Positions 7,568 through 15,583 of a stretch of DNA of 64,000 bases are shown here, piece by piece. The position numbers and the translations under genes were made by a program. Each line of letters begins with the position of its first letter. The first letter of the stretch is position 1. Source of the DNA: an uncultured Rhodocyclaceae bacterium (GTDB lineage: Bacteria > Pseudomonadota > Gammaproteobacteria > Burkholderiales > Rhodocyclaceae); NCBI GenBank assembly GCA_934271525.1, contig CAKQRL010000003.1, positions 86,963-150,962 of the forward strand, read 5' to 3'. The notes under the pieces were generated by a model. It did not search any database and had not been told where the DNA came from. It saw only the letters and a list, made by a program, of their open reading frames with translations.

Positions 7568-8938
7568 TTAAAATAAGAAGAGCGCGATGAAGAATATCGG
7601 TGCGCCAAACAACATGGCGGTAATGCAATAACCCATAATATCGCGCACGCCCAAGCCAGCAATTGCCAAAGCAGGCAATGCCCAGAAAGGTTGCGCCATA
7701 TTCGTCCACATATCGCCATAGGCAATGCCCATTGTCATTCTGCCCATGTATTCCGCAACCGGTAGGTTGTTGGCTTTGATAATTTCCGCCGCCGCATCAA
7801 TGGCAAATGGTCCTTGCACAACCCAGTGGCCGCCGCCCGATGGCACCACAAAGTTGATAATACCCGAGCAAATCCAAGTGAATACGGGGAAAGTTTCAGG
7901 TGTGGAAATTGCCACAAACCATTCGGTAATTTGCGCGCCCACGCCGGATTTTTCCATCATCGCGGCAATGGCGGCATAAAACGGAAATTGCATCACCACG
8001 CCTGCGGTGTTTCTGGTTGCCGCTTCAACGGCACGCATATACGCCATTGGGGTTTTATGCAAAATCATCCCAACAACTACAAAAATGTAGTTCATCACGT
8101 TGATGTTGATGTTGAACCCTTTGGTGTAAAAGTAGTTCGCCAAGTATGCCAAGCCGATTAAGCTGACCAACCAAGTAACCATTTTGCTTTCTTCCAACTT
8201 CACCGCTGGCACGGCGTCTTTGGGCACGTCAATGTTGAAAGAGCTTTGGTCGTTTTCCAACAAAGATGGGTCAATCCCGCGCGGCGTTTTTGGCAACATT
8301 CTGGCAGTGATAAGCGGCAACACCACAATCATCGCCACCACCAAGAAAATGTTATACGTTGCCAAAAGCGTGTGTTGAATGGGAATGGTTCCATCGGGCA
8401 AGGCTTCCGGGAATAAAGCGGCGATTTTGGCAGCCATCGGGTTGCCGGGCGTGGCTGCCAACAAAGGCATCGAACCTGAAAAACCCGCGCCCCACACCAT
8501 AAACCCGATATAACCTGCGGCAATCAATAAGCCGTAGTCGTATTTGGGATTTTGGCGTGCCACTTCACGAGCCAAAATGGCGCCAACCACCAAACCGAAA
8601 CCCCAGTTCAATGAGCAAGCAATGGTGGCGCACAAGGTCACAGTGAAAACCGCACTGCTATTGCTTTTGGGCACAGAAGCAATGCTTGCCAACAATTTGC
8701 GACACGGCGCAGAGCTTGCCAAGGCGCAACCTGATACGATAATCATCGCCATTTGCATGGTGAAAGCAAGCAAACCCCAAAAACCACCGCCCCAAATATT
8801 CACCATTTCCAACGGGGTATTGCCTAAGCACATCCCCCAAACAAACATCACAAAACCCAAGACAATCGCAAAAAGCAACGGACTTGGAAGCCAGCGTTCC
8901 ACAAAACGCGACATTACCGCGGCAAGTGCACTAATCAT
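7568..8938 (-). CDS. atoE: Short-chain fatty acid transporter, AtoE family
   Basis: A 456-residue polytopic inner-membrane protein with about 11 hydrophobic segments. The N-terminus RFVERWLPSPLLFAIVL and the block FVVPSGGGHWVVQGPF are signatures of the AtoE family of short-chain fatty acid carriers. ATG 8938 follows AAGGGG and is preferred over an upstream in-frame start at 8965. It is the last gene of the atoD-atoA-atoE operon. Together these would import acetoacetate or butyrate and activate it with CoA. Substrate is inferred from context. Confidence 0.85.
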   Translation of the reverse strand: MISALAAVMSRFVERWLPSPLLFAIVLGFVMFVWGMCLGNTPLEMVNIWGGGFWGLLAFTMQMAMIIVSGCALASSAPCRKLLASIASVPKSNSSAVFTVTLCATIACSLNWGFGLVVGAILAREVARQNPKYDYGLLIAAGYIGFMVWGAGFSGSMPLLAATPGNPMAAKIAALFPEALPDGTIPIQHTLLATYNIFLVVAMIVVLPLITARMLPKTPRGIDPSLLENDQSSFNIDVPKDAVPAVKLEESKMVTWLVSLIGLAYLANYFYTKGFNININVMNYIFVVVGMILHKTPMAYMRAVEAATRNTAGVVMQFPFYAAIAAMMEKSGVGAQITEWFVAISTPETFPVFTWICSGIINFVVPSGGGHWVVQGPFAIDAAAEIIKANNLPVAEYMGRMTMGIAYGDMWTNMAQPFWALPALAIAGLGVRDIMGYCITAMLFGAPIFFIALFLF

Positions 8939-9007
8939 AGTTTTCCCCTTACAGTCAGCAAGCAAGCCTTTTAAGAAAAGTTTTAAAAGACTTGCCGATA
9001 GTTTGTT

Positions 9008-9655
9008 TTAAACGGCAACAACAAATTCGGCTTCGGTTGCCGCTTTGACGTCATCAACTGAAACACCTTCTTGCAATTCCACCAAGGTGAGCTTGCCATC
9101 GCGCCATTCAAAAACGGCAAGTTCTGTGATGACTTGATCCACACAATGAAGCCCGGTGAAAGGCAAGGTGCAGGCTTTTTTGATTTTGGAATTTCCTGCT
9201 TTGTCGCAGTGTTCCATAATCACAATCACCTTTTTGGTGCCGTTGACCAAATCCATTGCACCGCCCATGCCCGGCACCAATTTGCCCGGCACAATCCAGT
9301 TGGCAAGGTTTGCTTGTTCATCCACTTCCAAACCGCCCAAAACGGTGATATCCACGTGACCGCCGCGAATTAGTCCAAAGCTGAATGAAGAATCAAAATA
9401 CATTCCCCCTTCTTCAATGGTAACTTGCTGAGCGCCGGCATTCACAATTCTTGGATTGGGCGTGTTCGGGTCTTGCGATTTGCCCATGCCCAACATACCG
9501 TTTTCGCTTTGTAGGGTAATTTTCACATCGGGCGGCAGATAATTCACTACTTTTGTCGGCATACCGATGCCCAAATTGACAAGATCGCCGGTTTTAAATT
9601 CTTTGGCTAAGCGTTTGACGATGCGTTCAACCACTTGTTCTTTTGAGAGATTCAT
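9008..9655 (-). CDS. atoA: CoA-transferase subunit B (acetoacetate/butyrate type)
   Basis: A 215-residue beta subunit of a family I CoA-transferase. The catalytic Glu is in LQSENGMLGMG and the N-terminal LGIGMPTKVVNYLP loop is typical. It moves CoA from acetyl-CoA to acetoacetate or butyrate. ATG 9655 is set by homology (MNLSKEQVV). It lies four bases after the subunit A stop. Base composition is more GC-rich and codons look more regular than in neighbours such as uvrB. Confidence 0.9.
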   Translation of the reverse strand: MNLSKEQVVERIVKRLAKEFKTGDLVNLGIGMPTKVVNYLPPDVKITLQSENGMLGMGKSQDPNTPNPRIVNAGAQQVTIEEGGMYFDSSFSFGLIRGGHVDITVLGGLEVDEQANLANWIVPGKLVPGMGGAMDLVNGTKKVIVIMEHCDKAGNSKIKKACTLPFTGLHCVDQVITELAVFEWRDGKLTLVELQEGVSVDDVKAATEAEFVVAV

Positions 9656-9659
9656 ACGC

Positions 9660-10301
9660 CTACTCCTTTTTGACGATGTAATCCACCACAACACCGGGTG
9701 TGATGACGCTGTTGGGTTCAATCACATCCACCATTTCTTCCACTTCCACAATGACCAAATCGGCTGCCATCGCCATCACTTGGTTGAAATTGCGTGTGGT
9801 GCCGTCATAAGCGAGGTTGCCGTATTTGTCCGCCTTGGTGGCATACAAAATCGCAATATCTGCCCGCAGGGCTTCTTCAAGCAAATAAGCTTTGCCTTTT
9901 ACCTCAATGACTTGCTTGCCTTCGGCAACAATGGTGCCCAAGCCGGTTGACGTTAAAATGCCGCCCAAACCCCAGCCGCCCGCACGAATGCGTTCCGCCA
10001 AGGTGCCTTGCGGCACAAGCTCCACTTCGGTTTCCCCAGCGCTCATTTGGCGGCCGGTTTCCTTGTTGGTGCCCACATGGGTGGCAATAAGTTTTTTAAC
10101 TTGTTTATTGACGATCAACTGACCGTAACTCACGCCTTCAAAAGCCGAATCGTTGCCAATTAACGTGAGATTTTTGGTGCCTAATTTTGCCAGGGCGGCA
10201 AACACCGAATGTGCGGAACCGCAAGCCAGAAAGCCACCAGCCATTACGCTGTTGCCTTCCTTGACCAAGGCTGCCGCTTCTTGTGCACTGATTATCTTCA
10301 T
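9660..10301 (-). CDS. atoD: CoA-transferase subunit A (acetoacetate/butyrate type)
   Basis: A 213-residue alpha subunit, partner of the gene at 9008. It has the GGFLACG loop near residue 22, the GTNKETGRQM block and the long segment LLEEALRADIAILYATKAD found in AtoD/ScoA/CatI proteins. A strong ribosome site (AAGGAG) precedes ATG 10301. It is the first gene of the ato operon. No AtoC-type or LysR-type regulator lies beside it. Confidence 0.9.
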   Translation of the reverse strand: MKIISAQEAAALVKEGNSVMAGGFLACGSAHSVFAALAKLGTKNLTLIGNDSAFEGVSYGQLIVNKQVKKLIATHVGTNKETGRQMSAGETEVELVPQGTLAERIRAGGWGLGGILTSTGLGTIVAEGKQVIEVKGKAYLLEEALRADIAILYATKADKYGNLAYDGTTRNFNQVMAMAADLVIVEVEEMVDVIEPNSVITPGVVVDYIVKKE

Positions 10302-10422
10302 CGAAGCTCCTTATCAAAGTAAGTCAGCGATTTTCATCGCGCCATGATTTCGTTGCCTTGTGAGCAACGTCCTACAAACCGCAAAAATCAGTCGTCTGCA
10401 AAGATTGCGAAACAATGTTGTT

Positions 10423-10452
10423 AGTTTAGGCGAAAGTTTCTACAAAAATCAA
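10423..10452 (-). promoter_or_regulatory. Candidate promoter of the ato operon
   Basis: On the minus strand TTGATT (10452-10447), an 18-base spacer and TAAACT (10428-10423), about 120 bases before atoD. The match is moderate. Confidence 0.35.
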
Positions 10453-10580
10453 ACAAAATCTTAAAAAAACAAATTGACAAAACAAAAAAAGAAGAAGCCG
10501 CCCTAATTTTTTCTTTTTATAAAATCGGCGCAAAGCCTTGCAACATTTTCCTTTTGGCAACATTGAAACGCACGCCATTT

Positions 10581-10672
10581 TCCACGGTCAACGCCAAAAA
10601 ATTTTTAAAAAATTTTTTAAAATTTGCAAAAATTGGACACAATTTTCAAAAAAATTGGGCGTTGACCGTGGA
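10581..10672. repeat. Wide pair of facing repeat cores
   Basis: Cores at 10581-10592 and 10661-10672 face each other but are 80 bp apart, about twice the usual distance, with duplicated A/T palindromes between. It may be two elements fused or an element with an insertion. It lies after the uvrB stop. Confidence 0.88.
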
Positions 10673-10707
10673 TTTTTGCGGTTTTTTGTAAAAATATTGA
10701 AAAAAAT

Positions 10708-12747
10708 TTAAGCATCATGCACCGCGGCGCCAAATGCCGCTTGCCGCAATTTGAAGATTTCATCCCGCAAACGAATGGCTTCTTCAAAATTTAATTGCTG
10801 GGCGTTTTTCTTCATTTCTTTTTCTAATTTTTGAATATGTTTGCCCAAAGTTTTTTCATCCATTTTTAAATATTCCAAAACGGATTTTTTGTTTTTTTCT
10901 TTTTTATTTTGAATGGTTGATTCTTCATCTTTATAAACACCATCAATAATATCTTTTATTTTTTTGGAAACATTTTTTGGCGTAATATGGTTTTGAATAT
11001 TAAATTCAATTTGTTTTTCACGGCGGCGCTTGGTTTCATTTAAAGCATTTTGAATGGAATTGGTAATAATGTCGGCGTATAAAATGGCTTTGCCATTGAT
11101 GTTGCGCGCGGCTCTGCCAATGGTTTGAATAAGCGAACGCGTGGAGCGCAAAAAACCTTCTTTATCCGCATCCAAAATGGCAACAAGTGAAACTTCGGGA
11201 ATATCCAAACCTTCGCGCAACAAATTGATTCCCACCAAAACATCAAAAACGCCCAAACGCAAATCGCGAATAATTTCAACGCGCTCAACAGTATCAATAT
11301 CAGAATGCAAATAACGCACGCGAATACCGTGTTCATTTAAAAAATCGGTTAAATCTTCTGCCATTCTTTTGGTTAAAGTGGTAACCAAAACCCGCTCTTT
11401 TTTGGGAATGCGCAAATTGATTTCATTCAACAAATCATCAACCTGCGTTATTGCCGAGCGAACTTCAACGTCTGGGTCCAAAATGCCGGTTGGGCGCACC
11501 AGCTGCTCCACAATTTGGCCGGTGTGCTTCGCTTCGTAATCGGCGGGCGTAGCGGAAATAAAAATGGTTTGCGGCATCAAGCCTTCAAACTCAAAAAATT
11601 GCAACGGACGATTATCCAGCGCACTTTCTAAGCGAAAGCCATAATTCACCAAATTTTCTTTTCTGGCGCGATCCCCTTTAAACATTCCGCCAATTTGCCC
11701 AATGGTCACATGCGATTCATCAATAAAAAGCAGTGCATCGTCTGGCAAATAATCCATTAAAGTGGGCGGCGGCTCGCCTTTTTTTCGGCGCGAAAGGTGG
11801 CGCGAATAATTTTCAATGCCTTTGCAAAATCCAATTTGATCTAACATTTCCAAATCAAAACGCGTTTTTTGTTCTAAGCGCTGCGCTTCAACTAGTTTGT
11901 TTGCTTTGTAAAAAAATTCTAATCGTTCTTGCAATTCTTCTTTAATGCTTTCTATGGCTTTTAAAACGGTTTTGCGCGGCGTTACATAATGCGAAGCAGG
12001 AAAAACCACAAACCTTGGCGTGGCGTGAATAATTTTGCCAGTCAAAGGGTCAAACACTTGAATTTTTTCAATTTCATCGTCAAAAAGGCAAACGCGAATG
12101 GCGTTTTCTGAATTTTCGGCGGGGAAAATATCAATCACATCGCCTTTCACGCGAAAAGTGCCGCGGTGAAAATCAAAATCTGAACGCGTGTATTGCATTT
12201 TGGTTAGTTGGGCAATGATTTGGCGTTGGGAAAGTTCATCGTTTTGGCGCAAAACCAAAATCATTTGGTGATAATCTTCGCGCTCGCCAATGCCATAAAT
12301 GCAAGAAACGGAAGCCACAATCAAGCAATCTCGGCGCTCTAACAAACTTTTGGTGGCAGACAAACGCATTTGTTCAATTTGGTCGTTGATGGCGCTGTCT
12401 TTTTCTATATACAAATCCCGCGCAGGAACATAGGCTTCGGGCTGGTAATAATCGTAATAAGAAACAAAATATTCCACCGCATTCTTGGGGAAAAATTCTT
12501 TAAATTCGGCATAAAGTTGCGCTGCCAAGGTTTTATTGGGCGCCAAAACCAAAGCGGGGCGATTGCTTTGGGCAATCACATTGGCCATCGTAAAAGTTTT
12601 GCCAGAACCGGTTACGCCCAAAAGCGTTTGCATTTTTAAGCCATCTTTTAAACCTTCCACAAGTTTTTGGATGGCTTGCGGCTGGTCGCCAGCGGCATCA
12701 AAAGGCGCACACAATTGCCACGGGTTATTTTGAAAATGTTTTTCCAC
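10708..12747 (-). CDS. uvrB: Excinuclease ABC subunit B
   Basis: Damage-verifying helicase of nucleotide excision repair, 679 residues. Walker A GVTGSGKT is at 44-51, the beta-hairpin region with YVPARDLYIEKD at about 105-117, DESH at about 343, the helicase motif QTIGRAARN, and a C-terminal UVR motif (LNFEEAIRLRDEI) that binds UvrC. The farthest possible start is GTG 12747, and the conserved APFDAAGDQPQAI begins at residue 14, so this GTG is almost certainly used. It lies inside repeat core 12743-12754. No clear ribosome site precedes it. Confidence 0.96.
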   Translation of the reverse strand: MEKHFQNNPWQLCAPFDAAGDQPQAIQKLVEGLKDGLKMQTLLGVTGSGKTFTMANVIAQSNRPALVLAPNKTLAAQLYAEFKEFFPKNAVEYFVSYYDYYQPEAYVPARDLYIEKDSAINDQIEQMRLSATKSLLERRDCLIVASVSCIYGIGEREDYHQMILVLRQNDELSQRQIIAQLTKMQYTRSDFDFHRGTFRVKGDVIDIFPAENSENAIRVCLFDDEIEKIQVFDPLTGKIIHATPRFVVFPASHYVTPRKTVLKAIESIKEELQERLEFFYKANKLVEAQRLEQKTRFDLEMLDQIGFCKGIENYSRHLSRRKKGEPPPTLMDYLPDDALLFIDESHVTIGQIGGMFKGDRARKENLVNYGFRLESALDNRPLQFFEFEGLMPQTIFISATPADYEAKHTGQIVEQLVRPTGILDPDVEVRSAITQVDDLLNEINLRIPKKERVLVTTLTKRMAEDLTDFLNEHGIRVRYLHSDIDTVERVEIIRDLRLGVFDVLVGINLLREGLDIPEVSLVAILDADKEGFLRSTRSLIQTIGRAARNINGKAILYADIITNSIQNALNETKRRREKQIEFNIQNHITPKNVSKKIKDIIDGVYKDEESTIQNKKEKNKKSVLEYLKMDEKTLGKHIQKLEKEMKKNAQQLNFEEAIRLRDEIFKLRQAAFGAAVHDA

Positions 12748-12793
12748 GGTAAACGGTGATTTTTTTTGAAAATTTTTGGCAGTTTACCGTGGA
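12743..12793. repeat. Full palindromic repeat element (type example)
   Basis: TCCACGGTAAAC at 12743-12754 faces GTTTACCGTGGA at 12782-12793, starts 39 bp apart, with a T8-G-A4 centre. The 51-bp palindrome forms the whole border between two genes. On the minus strand the right core gives the stop TAA of the 12784 gene (HFPR*), and the left core gives the GTG start of uvrB. The family consensus is TCCACGGTMAAC, 4-6 variable bases, T-run, G or C, A-run, variable bases, GTTKACCGTGGA. Confidence 0.95.
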
Positions 12794-13326
12794 AAATGGC
12801 GTTTTTTGTGTTTTTTAACCGGAATTTCAGACAAGCCAAGCGATTCCATTTTGGCTTTCAATTCGCTCGGCATTCCATTGTGGCAGGTTTGGCGGAAGTG
12901 TTCCCAATGGGCATCGGAATAAGCGCCAAAAATGTAATAATCTGCCGCGGCAGACGGATGCAAATCGCCCACGCTTGCCATATAGTGCAGTTTGCGCTGT
13001 TTTTTGGGCCATTTTTTATACAAAAATTTTTGCCATTCGCGCGGCGGTGCTTCTTGTGCATCGCGGCAACGGCGCTCCCAATGCAAAGTAATGTTGTGCA
13101 TTTGAATGCCGCGCTTTAAATCTTTTTTATCATCAGCGTTCAAAACAGGCGGCGGCAGCGGCGGATGATTGCCTTTATTCCAAAAACGCCGCATTTCCAT
13201 TTTCATGCGTTCTTTTTCCATTTTTGAAAAAGCGGCGCGAAAATCATCATCTTCGTCATCATCGGCGAAGGCAAAAAAACTCGTAAAACCGAGCGCAAGA
13301 AGAAAAATCAACACCAACTTTTTCAT
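12784..13326 (-). CDS. Secreted protein of unknown function
   Basis: A 180-residue protein I do not recognise. A signal peptide (KLVLIFLLALGFTSFFAFA) is followed by an acidic cluster (DDDEDDD), a Met/Lys/Arg-rich helix, a proline stretch (PPLPPP) and a globular part with a Cys pair region (RRCRDA, RQTCHNG) and many aromatic residues. It ends in KKHKKRHFPR. The last two residues and the stop TAA come from repeat core 12782-12793. It diverges from ompR across 152 bases and is followed directly by uvrB. Probably periplasmic. Confidence 0.55.
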   Translation of the reverse strand: MKKLVLIFLLALGFTSFFAFADDDEDDDFRAAFSKMEKERMKMEMRRFWNKGNHPPLPPPVLNADDKKDLKRGIQMHNITLHWERRCRDAQEAPPREWQKFLYKKWPKKQRKLHYMASVGDLHPSAAADYYIFGAYSDAHWEHFRQTCHNGMPSELKAKMESLGLSEIPVKKHKKRHFPR

Positions 13327-13478
13327 ACCGTTATTGTGCGTTGCTTTTTAAAAACATTTTGCAAGCAAATGTAAAATATTATTTCTAAACGCCGAATTGA
13401 AAAACTTGCTTACGTTTTTTACATTTTAAAGGGCGCAAAATTCGTTAAGCTAGCTCGGTTGCTTTTGAGGACAAAAAA

Positions 13479-14192
13479 ATGACGCAAATTTTGGTGGTGG
13501 ATGACGACACGCGCTTGCGCTCCCTTTTAACGCGCTATTTGAGCGAACAAGGTTTCAACGTGCAAACGGCGGCAGATAGCCAACAAATGGACAAACTTAG
13601 AAAACGCGAACATTTTGATTTGTTGGTTTTAGACCTGATGATGCCGGGCGAAGATGGCTTATCCATTTGCAGACGTTTGCGCGGTGCAGGCGACACTGTC
13701 CCCATCATTATGCTAACGGCAAAAGGCGAAGAGGTTGACCGAATCGTAGGTTTGGAAATGGGCGCAGACGATTATTTGCCCAAACCTTTTAACCCGCGCG
13801 AATTATTAGCGCGCATTCACGCGGTGTTAAGGCGGCAAAAAACAGAAATACCGGGCGCTCCCTTAAAAGAAAAAACACATATCTCTTTTGGCGATGTTGT
13901 GGTGAATTTGAACACGCGCACGGTAACCAAAAAAGATGAAGTCATCACGCTAACCACCGGCGAATATTCCTTATTAAAAGTGTTGCTCCAACACCCAAAC
14001 GAGCCGTTATCTCGCGACAAATTGATGACCTTGGCGCGTGGCAGGGAACAAGGCTCATTTGACCGCGCCATTGATGTGCAAATTTCGCGCATTCGCAAAC
14101 TCATTGAAGTCGACCCCGCCAATCCGCGCTATTTACAAACCATCTGGGGTTTTGGCTACGTTTTTGTGCCAGAAGAAACAATAGAACAATGA
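13479..14192 (+). CDS. ompR: OmpR-family response regulator
   Basis: A 237-residue response regulator closely matching OmpR. The receiver domain has the acidic pocket VVDDD (residues 6-10), phospho-acceptor Asp52 in LDLMMPGEDGLS, and MLTAKGEEVDRIVGLEMGAD. The C-terminal winged helix includes DVQISRIRKLIE and RYLQTIWGFGYVF. GAGG precedes ATG 13479. Four bases overlap with envZ. In relatives OmpR senses osmotic or acid stress through EnvZ and controls porins; targets here are not visible. An inverted repeat ACATTT/AAATGT lies upstream at 13354-13372. Confidence 0.93.
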   Translation: MTQILVVDDDTRLRSLLTRYLSEQGFNVQTAADSQQMDKLRKREHFDLLVLDLMMPGEDGLSICRRLRGAGDTVPIIMLTAKGEEVDRIVGLEMGADDYLPKPFNPRELLARIHAVLRRQKTEIPGAPLKEKTHISFGDVVVNLNTRTVTKKDEVITLTTGEYSLLKVLLQHPNEPLSRDKLMTLARGREQGSFDRAIDVQISRIRKLIEVDPANPRYLQTIWGFGYVFVPEETIEQ

Positions 14193-15508
14193 AACTGCCG
14201 CAAAGCTTATTCGCGCGCTTATTTTTATGGGTGGCTGCATTGCTTTTGGTATCCAACGCCACGTGGCTTGCCGTGGCTTATTTTAACGGTTCTAGTGCGC
14301 GCGCCAAAGAAACGGCAAACTTGGCAGTTGCTATGGTCAATTTGGTTCGCGCCGCACTTTATGCTGCCGCGCCGGAAAATCGCGGATTTTTATTAGAAGA
14401 GCTATCCAGCCGCGAGGGCATTTTTTTGCACCCTGCCAATTTTAACGATGAAGAAGTGCAAACTTTGCCAGATGATGCTTTTACCAGACTTGTTACTAAA
14501 CAAATTCAAAAGCGATTAGGCGAATCAACGCGCTTGGCTTCCAGCATAGATGGCTTTGAAGGTTTTTGGGTGAGTTTTCGCTTTGACCCCAAGGACGAAG
14601 ACGAATATTGGCTAGGCTTTCCCATCACCAAAGCGCCTTTGTCTTTTGCTATGCATTGGCTCATTTGGGGCGTGATTGCAACATTTTTAACGCTTTTGGC
14701 AAGTTTTATTTTTGCAAGGCAACTGGCTAATCCCTTAAAAAATCTCGCCCAAAAAGTGCGGGCATTAGGTTGCGGCGAACCCTTTACACCTTCCAATCTT
14801 GCGGTAGGTAGCCGCGAAATTCGCGAATTATCCGCATCCTTTAACCGCATGGCAGAAGATTTATCCGCACATGATAAAGAACGCGCCATTGTTTTGGCGG
14901 GCATTTCGCACGATTTGCGCACGCCTTTAACCCGTTTGCGTTTGGAAGCCGAAATGAGCATGGTGGATGAAGAAAGCCGCACCAACGCGGTGCATGACAT
15001 TGAACAAATGGAGGCAATCATTGCGCAATTTATGGATTACGCCAAAAGCGATGGCGGAGAAGCTCCATTGTTGCTAGCGCCTACCGAGCTTTTTCAAAAT
15101 TTGGCACAACGCATCAAAGAGCGGCATCTTGCCAATTTTTCTTTTGAAATTGCCACAATTCCCACCATGCTTTTGCGGCGCGCAAGCATCACGCGTGCTG
15201 TAACGAACTTGATTGATAACGCTTTCAAATACGGCTGCCCGCCTGTTGTTTTAAAAGTTTTTGCTGAACAACAATCCTTGATTATTGAAGTTCTTGACCA
15301 CGGCAATGGCGTGAAGGAAGAAGAATTTTCCCGCATCAAACGCCCCTTTGCGCGCGGTGAATCCGCCCGCACAAATACCACAGGCACAGGATTAGGTTTG
15401 GCTATTGTTGAGCGCATCACGCGCTTGCACGCGGGCAACTTGACTTTTCAAAATCTCTCTCATGGTTTTCTCGTTCGCCTTCAAATGCCTTTGGAGTTGG
15501 AACAATAA
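14189..15508 (+). CDS. envZ: EnvZ-type sensor histidine kinase
   Basis: A 439-residue inner-membrane kinase, partner of OmpR. It has two transmembrane helices (about 10-30 and 155-180) around a periplasmic domain, a HAMP domain, the H-box GISHDLRTPLTRLRLE (about 236-251, His about 239), N-box NLIDNAFKYG, and G-boxes DHGNG and GTGLGLAIV. This H-box with DLRTPLTR is that of EnvZ. ATGA overlap with ompR indicates translational coupling. The stop is nine bases before repeat pair 15518-15583. Confidence 0.92.
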   Translation: MKLPQSLFARLFLWVAALLLVSNATWLAVAYFNGSSARAKETANLAVAMVNLVRAALYAAAPENRGFLLEELSSREGIFLHPANFNDEEVQTLPDDAFTRLVTKQIQKRLGESTRLASSIDGFEGFWVSFRFDPKDEDEYWLGFPITKAPLSFAMHWLIWGVIATFLTLLASFIFARQLANPLKNLAQKVRALGCGEPFTPSNLAVGSREIRELSASFNRMAEDLSAHDKERAIVLAGISHDLRTPLTRLRLEAEMSMVDEESRTNAVHDIEQMEAIIAQFMDYAKSDGGEAPLLLAPTELFQNLAQRIKERHLANFSFEIATIPTMLLRRASITRAVTNLIDNAFKYGCPPVVLKVFAEQQSLIIEVLDHGNGVKEEEFSRIKRPFARGESARTNTTGTGLGLAIVERITRLHAGNLTFQNLSHGFLVRLQMPLELEQ

Positions 15509-15517
15509 CCGTGATTT

Positions 15518-15583
15518 TCCACGGTGAACCACAAAAAAGTTTTAAAATTACCGTTTTAAAAAAATAAAAAGGTTTACCGTGGA
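15518..15583. repeat. Facing repeat cores; right core supplies a GTG start
   Basis: TCCACGGTGAAC at 15518-15529 (variant) and GTTTACCGTGGA at 15572-15583, starts 54 bp apart. The GTG at 15579-15581 is the start of the following gene, with AAAAAGG just upstream as ribosome site. Confidence 0.9.

Larger units (their letters stand above)
10302..10707. other. Intergenic region between ato operon and uvrB
   Basis: About 400 bases without a gene. It holds the likely ato promoter (10423-10452), an AT-rich tract, and a wide pair of repeat cores (10581-10672) just downstream of the uvrB stop. I see no small ORF with a ribosome site and no RNA gene. Confidence 0.7.

Noticed and set aside
8544..9011. 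Plus-strand open frame of 155 codons
   Set aside because: Antisense to atoE with no domain or ribosome site.
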